From NCBI RefSeq assembly GCF_008831285.2, contig NC_045138.2:14768571-14832570 (forward strand): a stretch of 64,000 bases of DNA. Direction: 5' to 3'. A model generated the notes under the pieces. It was not told the origin of the DNA and searched no databases. It worked only from the letters and a program-made list of their open reading frames with translations. The position numbers were made by a program, and so were the translations under genes. The DNA is from Nymphaea colorata. Taxonomy: Eukaryota; Streptophyta; Magnoliopsida; Nymphaeales; Nymphaeaceae. Positions 12,120 to 24,433 of this stretch are shown piece after piece. Numbering within the stretch: position 1 is the stretch's first letter; every line of letters begins with the position of its first letter.

Positions 12120-15100
12120 TTATTGCCCAGTTTGCGCTGACGATCCCACTGAGGCCTTTTCCTCCCCCCGCACGTCGTACTTCTCAAATACCTTCTCCCG
12201 GTTTTCTGACCACCAAGTCTCCGCTTGGCGCTCGGAAAACCTTTTCCGGCTGGGAAAATTCATCACAGCCGTTAGATAAAGGGACTCAAAAACAACGAGT
12301 GGAAACAAGCAAAAACCAGGAAAATCACCTGACCTCTGCTGAAAATGATTTTAAAAGGAGAAAAAAAAATCCTAGGATGACTAACAAAAAAGGATTTAGA
12401 AGAAAATAGGTAATAAAGTTGTTGAATGACTACCTGAATCTCACTCGCTTGATATCCTTGGTGCCGTCCCGAAGTGCCAACAAGGTTATATATACACCAG
12501 GTTCATACTGTTCAATCCATTCGGCTTCGACCTGATTACCACCAGCCAACGTGGGGATGGAGCCCTTTGTGCCATTCTGGACGGGTTCGGACTCTGCTCG
12601 CGTAGTTCCTGTTGAACTCTTTGCTAGTGGCAAATTTTCTTCACCATTTTGCATTGTTGAGTTTTCTGGCTCTCTCAAATGAGAATTTGTGCTGTTGGTT
12701 GCAACTCGATCATCTCCCAGCGAGTGTGTCTGGCCTGAAAGGCCAGTTAAATTTGGAGGTTCTGCAGGTTGATAGTGGTTTGCATGGACATGGTGTTGGT
12801 TCTCTTCACTGGCAGCAGGTCGGTGAACGGTGCTAGGCTCCACCCCATTGGGCACGTACATTGGTCTCAAACCGTCGTTGTCATAAACTCCAGGTGGGAG
12901 CCTCTCAGCCATATCCTTTAGCTAAACCCCATTAAAAAAAAAAAAAGATAATCATATTAGCACGAAATCAAGAATGCAGTGACCATTAGTACAATAAGCA
13001 AACAAAATCAGGGAATGGTAGCAGTAGCACAAATTCATTGCTTAAGCACCCTACACAACTGCCTGCTGATGACGCATATATGGATTAGACAAAATCATGT
13101 CCAAAGCGATTTGATCAAAGAAAAGGACTGGATGAGATGTGAAGAGACATCGGACACGTGGTTGCAGTTTGCTAACTTTTCAAGGGCATACAGAAGCAGA
13201 GCCTCCAGTGAATCATCGGTCCCCTTAAGGATATCACCATGTGAAAAAGCGGGTATTTTAATATTCTGAAAGGTAGACAACAGTTGCGTGAGGTAGCTGG
13301 ACGGCTCACATTGTCGTAACCAGGAGAATGTACTCAAGCAAAGAAGTGACCCCCATGTTACGTTCTTTGATAATAAAATGGGAAGGGAGATTAACTCCCA
13401 GAAGTCTTCCATCGGAAAGAAGCGACCCCCATGTGAGCATCATGCCTTAAAAACAAACTTCTCATATTCTCATCTGGTAAGTGAGCCCTAATCATGCGAA
13501 ATTCAACATTAACAATGTGTGCAAATGCCCAAGATCCATTATTATGTATAGTTAACTTACTAATGAAAGGCTTCTAGATTTTCTGTTTTCTAAAGGCCAA
13601 TATTCCAGGGTAGCTTAGTATTATGTCGTAACCTAACCGCAGAAATAACTTAACACGTAGCTGCAGAAATAACTTAACACGTGTTCTAATATCACTATAC
13701 CAAACCCACAAAAGGCGTAGTAGACTGTCTGCCCTTCCAAAGCTATAGCACGTCGGTTTAGTAACCTATATTAGCCCTTCAAATACCACCCTCCTGAAAG
13801 AGTGTGCTATTTATCACTCAAGAACATGGCATTTTAAAACAGATTAATGATTAACCATACATCCTCCATATATGGGTCTTTCACCATCAATTGCGTGCAT
13901 GCACCATCATACCACAGATGTCATTCTTTCTATTGTTTTAGAACATTTCTGCAGGAATGGAACTACAAGGTCTATAACACAGATTAGCAAAGATGACAAA
14001 AAATTTACCTGTGCAGTTAAGGATTTAATTACTTCTTTAGCTGCCTTGCACTTTGCAGATTCTTCAGCAGCCAGTGACATAGCCTCCTGAGCCTTTTTTG
14101 CAGATTTCTGCAGCTCATATTCTTGGAATTCACATTTTTGCCTGAGACTCTCAACCTAGAGGACAAGAGCGAAGACATACAAAATGATGATGATATCCAC
14201 TGGAGAAAGAAAAAATCCGATATGCAAGTAATTCCTTTACCTGGGTCCGTAACTTCTGCACTTCCTGACTCAAAAGTTCATTTGTCCTTTTAAGTCCATC
14301 AGCAATACTTTTAGAAAAGGAAAGCCCTCCTCCTGTTGGAACAGGGGTCACAGAACGAGGAGGACTGGACTTCCTTGAAAAAGGTGACACAGCTCGAGAA
14401 TTCATCACAGATTGCAGAGCTGGAGTGCTCAATGGCTTGGGAATAACACGAGCTACTGCACCTGGTAAAGAAATGTCTTTAAACTGTAACAAAGCAGCCA
14501 TCTGTGAAGGTAGAATTGGCGACAAGGAATCAGGTTTCTTGCCATGTCTGTTTGCTTTGCTGTCTGTATATTCAACAAGGTCCGATTTAGAAGATTTGAT
14601 CTCAAGCCTGTCTAACCTGTCTTTGTTTTCGCCCGATAGACGAGGTACAACACTCTTTTTGTTATTACCACCACCTTCTGATATTTTGCTAAGTTTGAAG
14701 TAACAAGAATCACAAACACGATATGCTTTTCCAGGGTTAGGAGACAAAGCTGCTCTTAATGCTTTTTTGGAGCTGCAGGAATGACAATGAACAAGCCCAC
14801 AATTGTAGCAATGATGTTTCTTTCTCGTAAAGCCAAATGCCTGCCTGCATGCTGAGCATTGCGATTGGTCATTGGCAGATACCCACCTATGAAGACATAT
14901 AGCAGCAGTAAAGTTTGAGCCACAACAGATGTGTTTAACGTGCCTATCTTTCAGGGCTTCAACAAGTGTGGGTGATTTCCGATCTTCAATATCCCCATGG
15001 CCTAATCTTCCATTAGCTCCTTTTCCCCAAGTATAGACTTCATTTCTTGACGTCAAGGCGGCAACGTGGTAGGAACCACAGGAAATTTCTTCAATGGATT

Positions 15101-18100
15101 CACTTACAAGCTTATCTTCTATTAAACAAGGTACCTTGCCATCAGACTGAGGGTTGCCAAGCTGACCATAAACAGTACTGCCCATGGTGAAAACATGCCC
15201 CGATGTAGTCAGTCCAACTGTAAGGCTATGTCCACATGCCACCTTATGAAAGTTATACTCAATAAGGGAAGGCACACAAGTAGGAACAGTCCGTGTCTCT
15301 TTGTCTCCATGGCCAAGACGGTTCTTGTCTCCATCGCCCCAGGTGAACAACTTACCTGAGGAAAGGCTAGCACTAGATTGTGTCACAATGACCTCTACAA
15401 CTGCAGCAGTATGCCATACTCCACATGCCACTGCAATTGTCCTCAGCCCCTTCAAAGATTCAACTTCCTTTGGGAACCAAACACTTGCTCGGTCACCATG
15501 CCCCAAGACACCAAAGGTCCCATCACCAAAAGTAAATAATTGCCCAGTTGAAGTTATTAAGGCAGTATGCCATGCACCACAAGAAACTGCCGCAACCTGG
15601 ATTCCTTCCAGAGGTCCACAAACTCTCTTGGGTATCCAGTGGCTAACATCACTGCCATGGCCAAGAAGTCCGGCATTATGTGTGCCATCACCCCATGTGA
15701 AAAGATCACCGGCCAGAGTAACTGCACAAGTATGGAACTCACCACAAGCGACAAAATCAACATTACAAGCTGCAAATGACTCGATAAGCCGAGGCTGACT
15801 AGCGTCCATTAAAACCCCATGCCCAAGCCGGCCACCAGATTCCTCACCCCAGGTATAAACTTCACCTTGTCTGCTGACAAGTGCAGCATGTCTACCCCCA
15901 CAAGAAACACCATGAACATCCAACAAAATGTTTGATTCAAGAGGCCTAGGAACCAATAGGTCAATCCTAGGAGCTCTACCATTAACATTATTCAGAGAAG
16001 CATCAGACAAGATTTGCCCCCAGACGTACACATCTCCTAAAGCATCACAATCGTCCTGAGCAGAACCCTGACTAGAAGAGCTAGGGGCACTTGAAACACT
16101 GACTCGGTATACATCTGAACTTGCTCCTCTAACTTGCATATTTGTATTATCTATCCCTACATCTGATCTAACTGAAGTCGTCACACTCTCAAAAGATTGA
16201 GCTCTCCTCGAGTTTTCTATGCTCACACTGGTGGAACTTTTCTGAGAGCTGATCTCTATGGTGTTACCAAGCGAAATTTCGCTTGGACTGCTAGATGTGA
16301 GAACACAATTATCCTGAAAATTTACCATGAATATGGACATCACTGTAAAGTTGGGAATTTTTCATCAATTTATTTATCAAGATTTAGCACAGGGGACTCC
16401 AAAAGGCTTAAAGCAAAAATCAAAGCAGAAAACAACATTTTTTCGAAACCAAATATTATTTTCCATAGATGCTACAAATATATACATATGACATATCATT
16501 TGTATATATGTATGTATATACACATGCAAAGCATGAATACACACAGCCCCACAACACACACATATAAATAATATGGTCAGCAGCACAAGGTGACATGAAA
16601 CAGAAAAGAGCAACTGCAACTATCAATAAAAATATGGCAGTCAAACTAGAGAAAAAGTTTACATCAAAATATAGGCCTCCATCACTCCGGCCATCTATTT
16701 TTGACCGCCCCCTTTGGCCAGAAGAAATCAATGCCTTCAGTCCAGCAAACCAAACTTCAGCCTCAATCTTATCCTTGCAGATCTACAGAACCGAATAGAA
16801 GATATATTTTGCTAAGAATCAGATAATTTTGACTTAGAGAAGCCAAGCATAAAAAAAAGCAAAAAAGAACTTACCAGATCAAGAGACTGCTCACCATTGT
16901 CATAGATCAACGAAAAGGACAGATAATCCTTCTCAGGGCATAAATTTCGCTTGAAAATTGGCTGGAAAAAGCATTCGTGAAATTTTATTAATAGAGACAA
17001 GGATCTTCTCCGACAAAAAAGTTTTCTTTCTTCAGAATGTAAGAGACTTTAACTATATTTGAAACAGAAGCCAATCAAATTCTTCTTAAACACTAACAAG
17101 AATTTCAATAATCAAACAAGTGACTAACCGTTCTTTGTCCAGGAACAATTTTGGAGATTGATGCAATCTTTAGCTTTTTTTCTTCACCACTTGAAAACCA
17201 GATCAAAGTTGATTCATCCTAAAAAGCAGATAGTCCAATAAATTAGGAATTTATAGGAGATTAAGGAACCAGAGGTCCCAAGTTGTGATGTAAATGTCTC
17301 AGCAGACACATGATTCATACTAAATACTGCTGTAAAACTATAAATAAAATCTGAGAATATCTTAACATAGCAATGTACAATGACTGCTATGAACTGAAAA
17401 TGAGCCCTTTCATCTGTTCATGTAAAATTTACCATGTCCACGTGTCCAAAAATTTTGAAAATTGCCGTGTCCCCGTACCCGCACCCATGTGACATAGATA
17501 TGTATATGTATTTGTTGTGTACAGTTAGAGAGATAGAGATACTTCCAATAGAAAGAAAAAGGATGTGAGAGCATAAATGCATCAAAAAGTAGAAGCACTG
17601 AGCAATCACAAAAATCATACAACAAAGAAAATTATATCATGTTAAAAATTTGAACATTCAGTCAAATCCTAGAAAAGTGATCAACATGTAAAGATAATGG
17701 CCTACACACAAAATTGAAAATGAAAAATGTATTGATGCAAAGCGTGATTATCTGTGATAATCTTCTAAACACTAAGCAGTCCTGTTTTCAGATGGCCAAG
17801 ATGAAGGATGACATTGAGGCACTTAATATGGAACTCTGCATCAGAATTATGCAACCCTTAAGTAGTTGAAATCTCTTATTTAACTTTAAATTGGAATTCA
17901 ACACACTCATCAGGCAATGGGCTTTCCACTCACACATATATTTTGGAGTGTCTATCTTCCTATTCATATTGTATGCCTCATTCCCTGATTTCCATTGTTC
18001 TTTATCTCACACTAATAGCACGGACACAGAAATTTGTGGAATGCAGTAGGAATGAAGATTCTCTTTCCGTATAACATACAGGAAATAACTGTCATTTACT

Positions 18101-19432
18101 GCACCCATTTTATTGACGAATAACACTTCGATTAACCATCTTGTGCATTGATGAAACGCAAAATTTTCTGCTCTTAAAACCCAGATAGCAATATGCTAAA
18201 TCAGAAAGGAGATATAGCAAGAAATAAGTATCCGAACAAGAGATAAAGACAACGAAGGAGATAGAAACCTACTTTAGAAAGTCTAAATGGGCAGAACTTT
18301 GGCTTCCCCTTGCGGCCATACTTCAGCAACTGAGTGCCTTTCTTCAAAGCAATAAGGGCCTTAAAACAGAGAAATATTAAAAAAAAAATCAGCCAAATAA
18401 AAGCAGAAAATGTACGAGGTAGAAAAAAGATAGCCGGATAAAAAATTCCAGATTTTAACTGCATGAACAAGGCATCTAGAGTGACTTATTATTCCACACA
18501 ACAAAAACTAAAAAGCAAGTAAATGATATAGAAGATAACAATCATTTGCTCTTAATTGTTCACAGTTGCAAATATTCTAAAGTACATAAACCACAAATTT
18601 CTTCTGGAAGCCAAGGTAGTCCATAATCAGATGCGCTAGCAGAACCCGATGCTCGAAGTCGCAGATCATCGATACAGCAAGAAAGAACCGTACACAGCAA
18701 AAAATCCAGCGTCACCAGAGCGGATGAACAAGTACCAAGAAGTTCCACTGACGTTTCTCTCTGTAATCCATTGTCATACAGTTGATCACTAGCTTTAAAA
18801 TTCTCGGAAAACCGTTCTCCAAACCACATCAGAACAATGGCAATGCATCATGATCAAATACAGTTTTTATCCTCTGACACTGTGAAATGTGAAAGACTTA
18901 CTCAGGGCTCCCTCTCCACTCCCTTTTTCCGTAGGAAAAAAAAAAGAGCAAACTGAAGAGAACACAAACCTAATAAAAGGAATTCATACAAATAGCATAT
19001 GCAAGATGGTAAAATGTAAATACATTCCGAGAAAGTAAAAATTATAAATCCGTGGCTCCATTTAGCATACAAAACCTTGAACAAGAATGAAAACAGAGTA
19101 ACAGGATGATCGTTTTGCCTCCGTAAAAGTACGTTCTCGGTTCAACTTTTTCAATTTTTCGATCTTAGTCTACCATGTGAATCAAATAACTTGGAACACG
19201 AAGAAGAAGCCCACAATGTCAAAGAAACAAACTCTCAAACCTTCAAGAAACCTTCAAAGGGTGCGGCACCTCTCGCATTTCAAAGTCACAAACAACTCTA
19301 CCTCATCCAAGTCAATGAGGGGAGAGGCACAGAAAACACGATAAAAGAGGGACGAAGTCGGAGAAAAATGAAAGATCAAATCACCTGCTCGATATCTCGC
19401 TCAGAACTCCCATAGCTAGCAAGATCTGCCAT
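12120..19432 (-). CDS. PH-RCC1-FYVE-BRX protein (PRAF family)
   Basis: Nine exons join in frame: 19432-19385, 18359-18273, 17218-17129, 16961-16875, 16782-16663, 16313-14241, 14155-14009, 12921-12434 and 12249-12120, giving 1089 residues, close to Arabidopsis PRAF1. The start [16 protein letters not shown] is typical of the family. Residues 17-130 form the PH domain, spread over exons 2-5 ([46 protein letters not shown]). Residues about 240-615 carry RCC1 repeats ([15 protein letters not shown] and similar). A zinc-binding FYVE domain follows at about 620-690 ([20 protein letters not shown]), then a coiled coil at about 815-895 and a BRX domain at about 1015-1070 ([27 protein letters not shown]). 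The family is expected to bind phosphoinositides through PH/FYVE and to act as a guanine-nucleotide exchange factor through the RCC1 propeller. In Arabidopsis such proteins work at endomembranes and the plasma membrane in signalling. The paralogue cannot be named from sequence alone. Confidence 0.93.
13641..13682. repeat. Short tandem duplication in PRAF-type intron
   Basis: GCAGAAATAACTTAACACGT occurs twice, about 26 bp apart, in the intron between exons 8 and 7 of the PRAF-type gene. It overlaps no splice site. Confidence 0.7.
17431..17497. mobile_element. Fragment of hAT-like CTATGTCAC family (copy B)
   Basis: Read on the minus strand from 17497, this begins CTATGTCACATGGGTGCGG and continues with GTACGGGGACACGG. 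These are the same end and subterminal motifs as the element in ATG2. No matching opposite end or target duplication is visible, so it is probably a truncated copy. It lies in an intron of the PRAF-type gene. Confidence 0.55.
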
Positions 19433-22035
19433 TCCATGTGAGACACTTTGCCGCCTGACGCCACCGCCCGCCGAGCACAACCCGTTCGACCACCCCGCAT
19501 CAGGTTCCGCCGCTCCGGGACGCGGTTCTTCATAGACTCCACAGCCTCCACCGGCGGATTGACATCAATCTCCGATCTCAGAAGCCCTATCACCACAAAA
19601 AACTGCGAGAAACCCTAGTCCTCCACAACTCTCCCAGCTAGAAATACTCTTCCTTGCTTCCGCGCCACAGTCCCCCACTCTCCTCGCCGCGAAAAATCAC
19701 TGAAGCGGGAAGACACATGCAGCGCTTTCACGGGATATCCACTAAGGGAAAAAAAGAGGAGCAATGCTCCGCAATGAAGGTACGGGAAGCATCCACGTCG
19801 AGTCTTCTGATCAAACGGCTGGTACAGGCAGGTGGCCGGAGGAGTCAGACTCCGGCGGTGAAGAGAGGGAAAAAAGATCGCCGGAGAACTCGGATTCCGG
19901 TCGTAAAGAAACAGAGAAAATATAGGAAAAATGCAAAAAAAAATAGCAAATAAATTACAAAATGAGATATAAGAGAGAGCGGAAGTGCAGTAAACGCTCG
20001 CACGGAAACGGAAGACTCTTTCTCTCTCTTCCTCCCTCTTTCTTCCTCTCCCGAAATGATCGCGCCCGGGGTCCTTGTGCCCGTAGTAACTTGGGTCTGA
20101 TCTCGTCAGCCTGCGTTACGAAACTACCCTCCGTTTTAACTTTTATTACCTTCTTGTATTGCCTATTCTCTCTCTTTCGTCCTCTCGCCGGCGGAAAATT
20201 AGAGGAGGCTGGTTGAGTTTCATCTGAAATTCGGAATAACTCTTGACTTCTTTATTATTTCTATTAACCTACATTCTTAGGAGCATATTATGTGTTACTG
20301 CCCCAAACAAGGTAACATACGTTATGCACTCGAAATGATTAAAATGCTAAATGGAAGATCCACTCTTTACGAGGGAAAAAGTGAATTTTGAAAATTTTTC
20401 CTTACAAAATTATCCCTATAGTGAAAGGTGGGATCAGGTCATCCTTTCTTGTTCATTTGAAACATATCCTTTCTTGTCATGAGTTAATTCGAATTCGGCT
20501 AAATGGGAAAGGCGATGTCATGTGAAATTATTGAAGTTTCTGAATTTCTAATGACATTCTAATACCCCAGGTTAGGTATTGAAAAACTTTTAAAGATACA
20601 AGTTCTTATGGGCAACTGAAATTTCACCTAAATCTGGATTTTGGAGGCAAAATCGTTTAGTGGTTGACGCATGTTTGTGCGAAAGTCAAACTTGGGTTTA
20701 ATTCATTGTCATGGAGAAGAATTTCCCCCGAGATACAGAATTTCAGGTTTAATTCATTGTTCAGCCCCCCGTCCTTTGAACTTCTTCCCGAAAACCGCCT
20801 CGAAGTAATTGGCGGTATATTGCCGCCAACAATCTAGGGTTCAACTCCTGCCAAACCGCAGGGACATTTTACGATAAAGTCAAGGATAGTTGCGTCATTT
20901 CGCACAGGAAAGAACGCCCCCGGCGACCATGACGCATCTTTTACCCGCCCTCGTGGACTTTTTGTCGGCTCTTACTGCGCTTTCCACGATTCCGATATTG
21001 TCCTTGAATATTTTTATTTTGTCATCAACAGTTCTGGTTCGGTATGGGCCCACGGACCCGGACTAGAGAAGATGGATCCAGCTTCGATATGAAAACGATA
21101 TACACTCTGAATTTGGTTTAAGACGTTCCAAATCTCATGGTTCCCTGAGTTTTAACCAAATCCAAACGCACGATCTAATGCTAAAACCCGATCGAAATTG
21201 GACTCTTACAAGGGCAGATTTTCAAGGTCCAGAACTCGCGAATTCTCCAATCTTGTCGGACCGAGCAGCCAATCCAAAATCCACCCAACATCGGTTTTGT
21301 TTGGACTAACTCGGTCTCAGTTCAGACCATAATATTTGGGTCCAATCAAGATTATCCAAACGGAATTTGATCCAACAAGGGTTCGGGTCACGGGGCAGGA
21401 CTCGCAGTTTTGGTTCGCAAGGGCATTTCAGGCAATTTCTACAGTGCTTGGGAAATGAAAGTAAGTTAATGCAATACTTTTCAAAGCATGAGGAGGTGAA
21501 CTGGTGATTGGGATTGGCTGATTTGACGTCTTAGCGTGCAGTTGATTTGGTCATCAAGTCAGAGCGGTGGGCGCGTTGAACGGGTCGGGTCAAAATTGTA
21601 TTCAAATCTGGATCTTCACAAAAAAGACGGATTCCAACCAATGTCTCTTGCTCGATACGTATCGCGGTCTTTCGTTCTTAACGTGAAGAAACGTTGAAAA
21701 TTTTGTTGCTTTGGAAAGCTTCCAATCCTGATTGCCTTGTAAAATACAAGGCAAAGTTATTTCCGGTGAACCGAGGGGCTCATCATATTGCATGCAGAAC
21801 TGATCGCCTGGGTTATGATATGAGACTTCGCAGTGTTTCGATGGGAATGCATTGAACTTTGAAGGAAAAGGGTGGGACCCACAGCCTTTTCAAGTACAAC
21901 TATTTTGGCCAACCAACAAAAAGAAGTTGAACTTCCGAAACCAAGAATATTCATGCTTAACCTGACTTTCCTAATACCGACTATTTAACATAATTTTCAC
22001 GATTTCGGTTGGTTTGCTTGTAGAGTTTATGTACA

Positions 22036-22038
<3 letters not shown>

Positions 22039-22072
<34 letters not shown>

Positions 22073-22337
22073 AAACAAGAGAGAGAGAGAGAGAGAGACC
22101 CATCGGGTAGGAGACTCTTAGTTGTTTGATCTTTTTAAAATTGATAGCTAAGAGAAAATCAAGTAAAAAAATGATATAGAATATTGTAGTCACCCATAAT
22201 TTTTTTCCTTGATTTTACCTCAACCATTCATGTTAGAAAATTAATTACTAAGATGATTCTTTATTGGTATGGACCTAAGAATCCCTTACTTACCAGTTTT
22301 TTTCTCTCTCTCCATATATATATATATATATATATAT
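22039..22337. repeat. TA-bracketed inverted-repeat element, family 1 copy 2
   Basis: TA tracts lie at 22039-22070 and 22315-22337. Inside them, the left end is GAGAGAGA...GGTAGGAGACTCTTAG. The right end, read inwards, is GAGAGAGA...GGTAAGTAAGGGATTCTTAG. The core arms GAGAAAATCAAGTAAAAAAA and the complement of TTTTTTTCCTTGATTTTACC also pair. The sequence parallels the element at 9609-9880 throughout. Confidence 0.6.
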
Positions 22338-23020
22338 GTGGTAAATAGGTAAGACAAAATTGATTGTTCAAGTATTTGTGCTGTTTCTCCTTACCGTAAA
22401 GATTTTGACAATAATTTTATGCTGAAATAGTCAACCTTTTGAGTTTAGTTATTGGTTTCTATGGCGTCAAATAGGAAATTTAAGACAGCGGTATGTTATT
22501 CCTGAATCAATTAATTAAAATCAATTGTTTAAGGCTGCATCATCCAATATTAAAATTTATTAACAGTAGAAAAATCAATGTTTTTTTTTTCTAAAAAGAG
22601 CTTAAATTAAAACATTTTTATGTTTCATCAGCATTTACAAACACATTAGAATGTTTACATGTTGTTTAAATTTTTTTTTTAACAAAAAATTAAGAGGTTT
22701 TGTTTTTATCTCTGACCTAAGTGGCTTGAGATATACCGAGTTTCCTAATATTTGTATATGCTTAGATTGTGTCATGTTGCTTAAGAGTGTCTTCCCATGT
22801 TTCAACCTTTTTCTTTCACATAAATCTAATTGTGAACAAGGTATAACATGTGATGATAGCACTTAGAATGAGTGAAAAGACTTTCGAGACAAGAAAAAGG
22901 AGAGGCACAATCATGTTAGATGATTAAAACTTAAAAAAATAACCACTGACATTAACAATATATAATCATGTTAGTGCTCAATTTATAGATTTTTAGCCAT
23001 ATGGCATTCAGCAGCATTGA

Positions 23021-23023
<3 letters not shown>

Positions 23024-23068
<45 letters not shown>
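23024..23068. repeat. TA microsatellite
   Basis: An uninterrupted TA run of about 45 bp, among the longest in the window. Confidence 0.95.
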
Positions 23069-23069
<1 letters not shown>

Positions 23070-23755
23070 CTAGTCCGTCCCTGAAGAACCATATTTGACA
23101 TTAAGCTATTTAAGATGGATGGTTGAAAAAAAAACGAAAAAAAAGTTATTAATTAATATATGATCAAATGTTTAGGGTGTTGAATATTGACGAATGAAAA
23201 TATGTGTGTGTGTGCGTGCACACGCCATCTTTGCACATGAAGATGACATTCGCTTAATAAATTCCTCGAAGAAAAAGCACAAAACATGTTAAAAATGGTT
23301 GTATGACTTGATATAAAATTTGGAGGATGTGCATATGGATGTGCTAGAAAGTTTTTGATTTGGTCCAAAAATAATTAGGAAGCAAAAGAAGAGAAACAAT
23401 TAAGATCCGCGGCCTAATTTGCCTAGACTTCAACCTCCGTACCTTTGGTCGCCATTTATGGCAGCATAATAATAGACAGTAGAGAGTGACAGGACTGGTG
23501 AGCAGGCCTAGCGGGCACACAAACTTGATCCATCTACTCTTCTCTACAATTGGGATCGGGCGAATCGACTTTAACTTTACGTGTTATGTGTTTAACCAAC
23601 ACGAGAGTTACAATTCTTCAAACTTAATCTAACATATAAAATAAAAGCTAAGATCATGCATACATCTTTTCAAATAATCTAGCGTCTAGATTTAAAAAGA
23701 GAGTTGGTAGCTTCCAAAGGAGGAAGAAAGAATGAACTCTCTAGCAGTGTGTGTA

Positions 23756-24200
23756 TATATATATATATATATGTGTGTGGAGAGGCACTGAAAGATTTTG
23801 GTACATTTCAGACCGTTAGGTCAGAGATTAAAAAAAAAAGCTAGGCCCTTTAAATTTTTGTTAAAAATGTCATAAATAAAATATATATATCTATATTTAT
23901 AAAAACTGTTTTGACATGAAACATGCTTTGATTAAAGTTGTTTTATGAAAAATATAGATTTTTCTGCTATCAAAATGTTGATGTTTATGGCAGCCGTTCA
24001 TTTTTTTCTTATAAAAACACTATTAAACTTCAAGAAATGATCAACTTAATCTTAAGGTCATATTGGCAATATTAGATAGCAAAAAAAAAACAGACTTTAA
24101 TCACTCCATTAAAGTGATCTGGTTTTGTCCCCTGACCTAATAGTCTGGGATGTACCAATTTTCCTCTCTTTTTCGCTTTATATATATATATATATACACA
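23756..24200. repeat. TA-bracketed element with long terminal inverted repeats, family 2
   Basis: TA tracts flank the element at about 23754-23772 and 24179-24196. The left arm (about 23778-23830) reads GAGAGGCACTG, TTTTGGTACATTTCAGAC, then GTTAGGTCAGAGA. The right arm (about 24118-24165), read on the other strand, reads GAGAGGAAAATTGGTACATC, then CCAGACTATTAGGTCAGGGG. So there are about 45-bp terminal inverted repeats round a 350-bp AT-rich core. A related single arm occurs at about 22700-22750 (GACCTAAGTGGCTTGAGATA). There is no coding capacity. Confidence 0.65.
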
Positions 24201-24384
24201 CACAGAGATACAAAATGTCAGAGATTACCAAATTATTAACATAAAACAACATATTGCTAAAAAATGGTTATGATTTATACTGTAACAATAGTTCATTGTA
24301 CATTTACCTGCAGTTTATAGGTTTTTATGGCAGTTTTTAAATTTAAAACACCTGATAGCATTCAGCATCTTGCATATTTGAATT

Positions 24385-24433
24385 CACACACGCGCACACA
24401 CACACACATGTGTGTGTGTGTGTGTGTATATAT
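24385..24433. repeat. CA/TG microsatellite hairpin
   Basis: A CA run meets a TG run head to head at a central CATG, so the strand can fold into a perfect hairpin. A TA run follows it. Confidence 0.9.

Noticed and set aside
15301..15798. Plus-strand 165-codon frame over the RCC1 repeats
   Set aside because: It is antisense to the RCC1 propeller of the PRAF-type gene and has no recognisable domain.
20800..20870. GGTTCAACTCC word as part of a tRNA gene
   Set aside because: No acceptor stem, D-arm or anticodon arm can be drawn round it. I found no convincing tRNA anywhere in the window.
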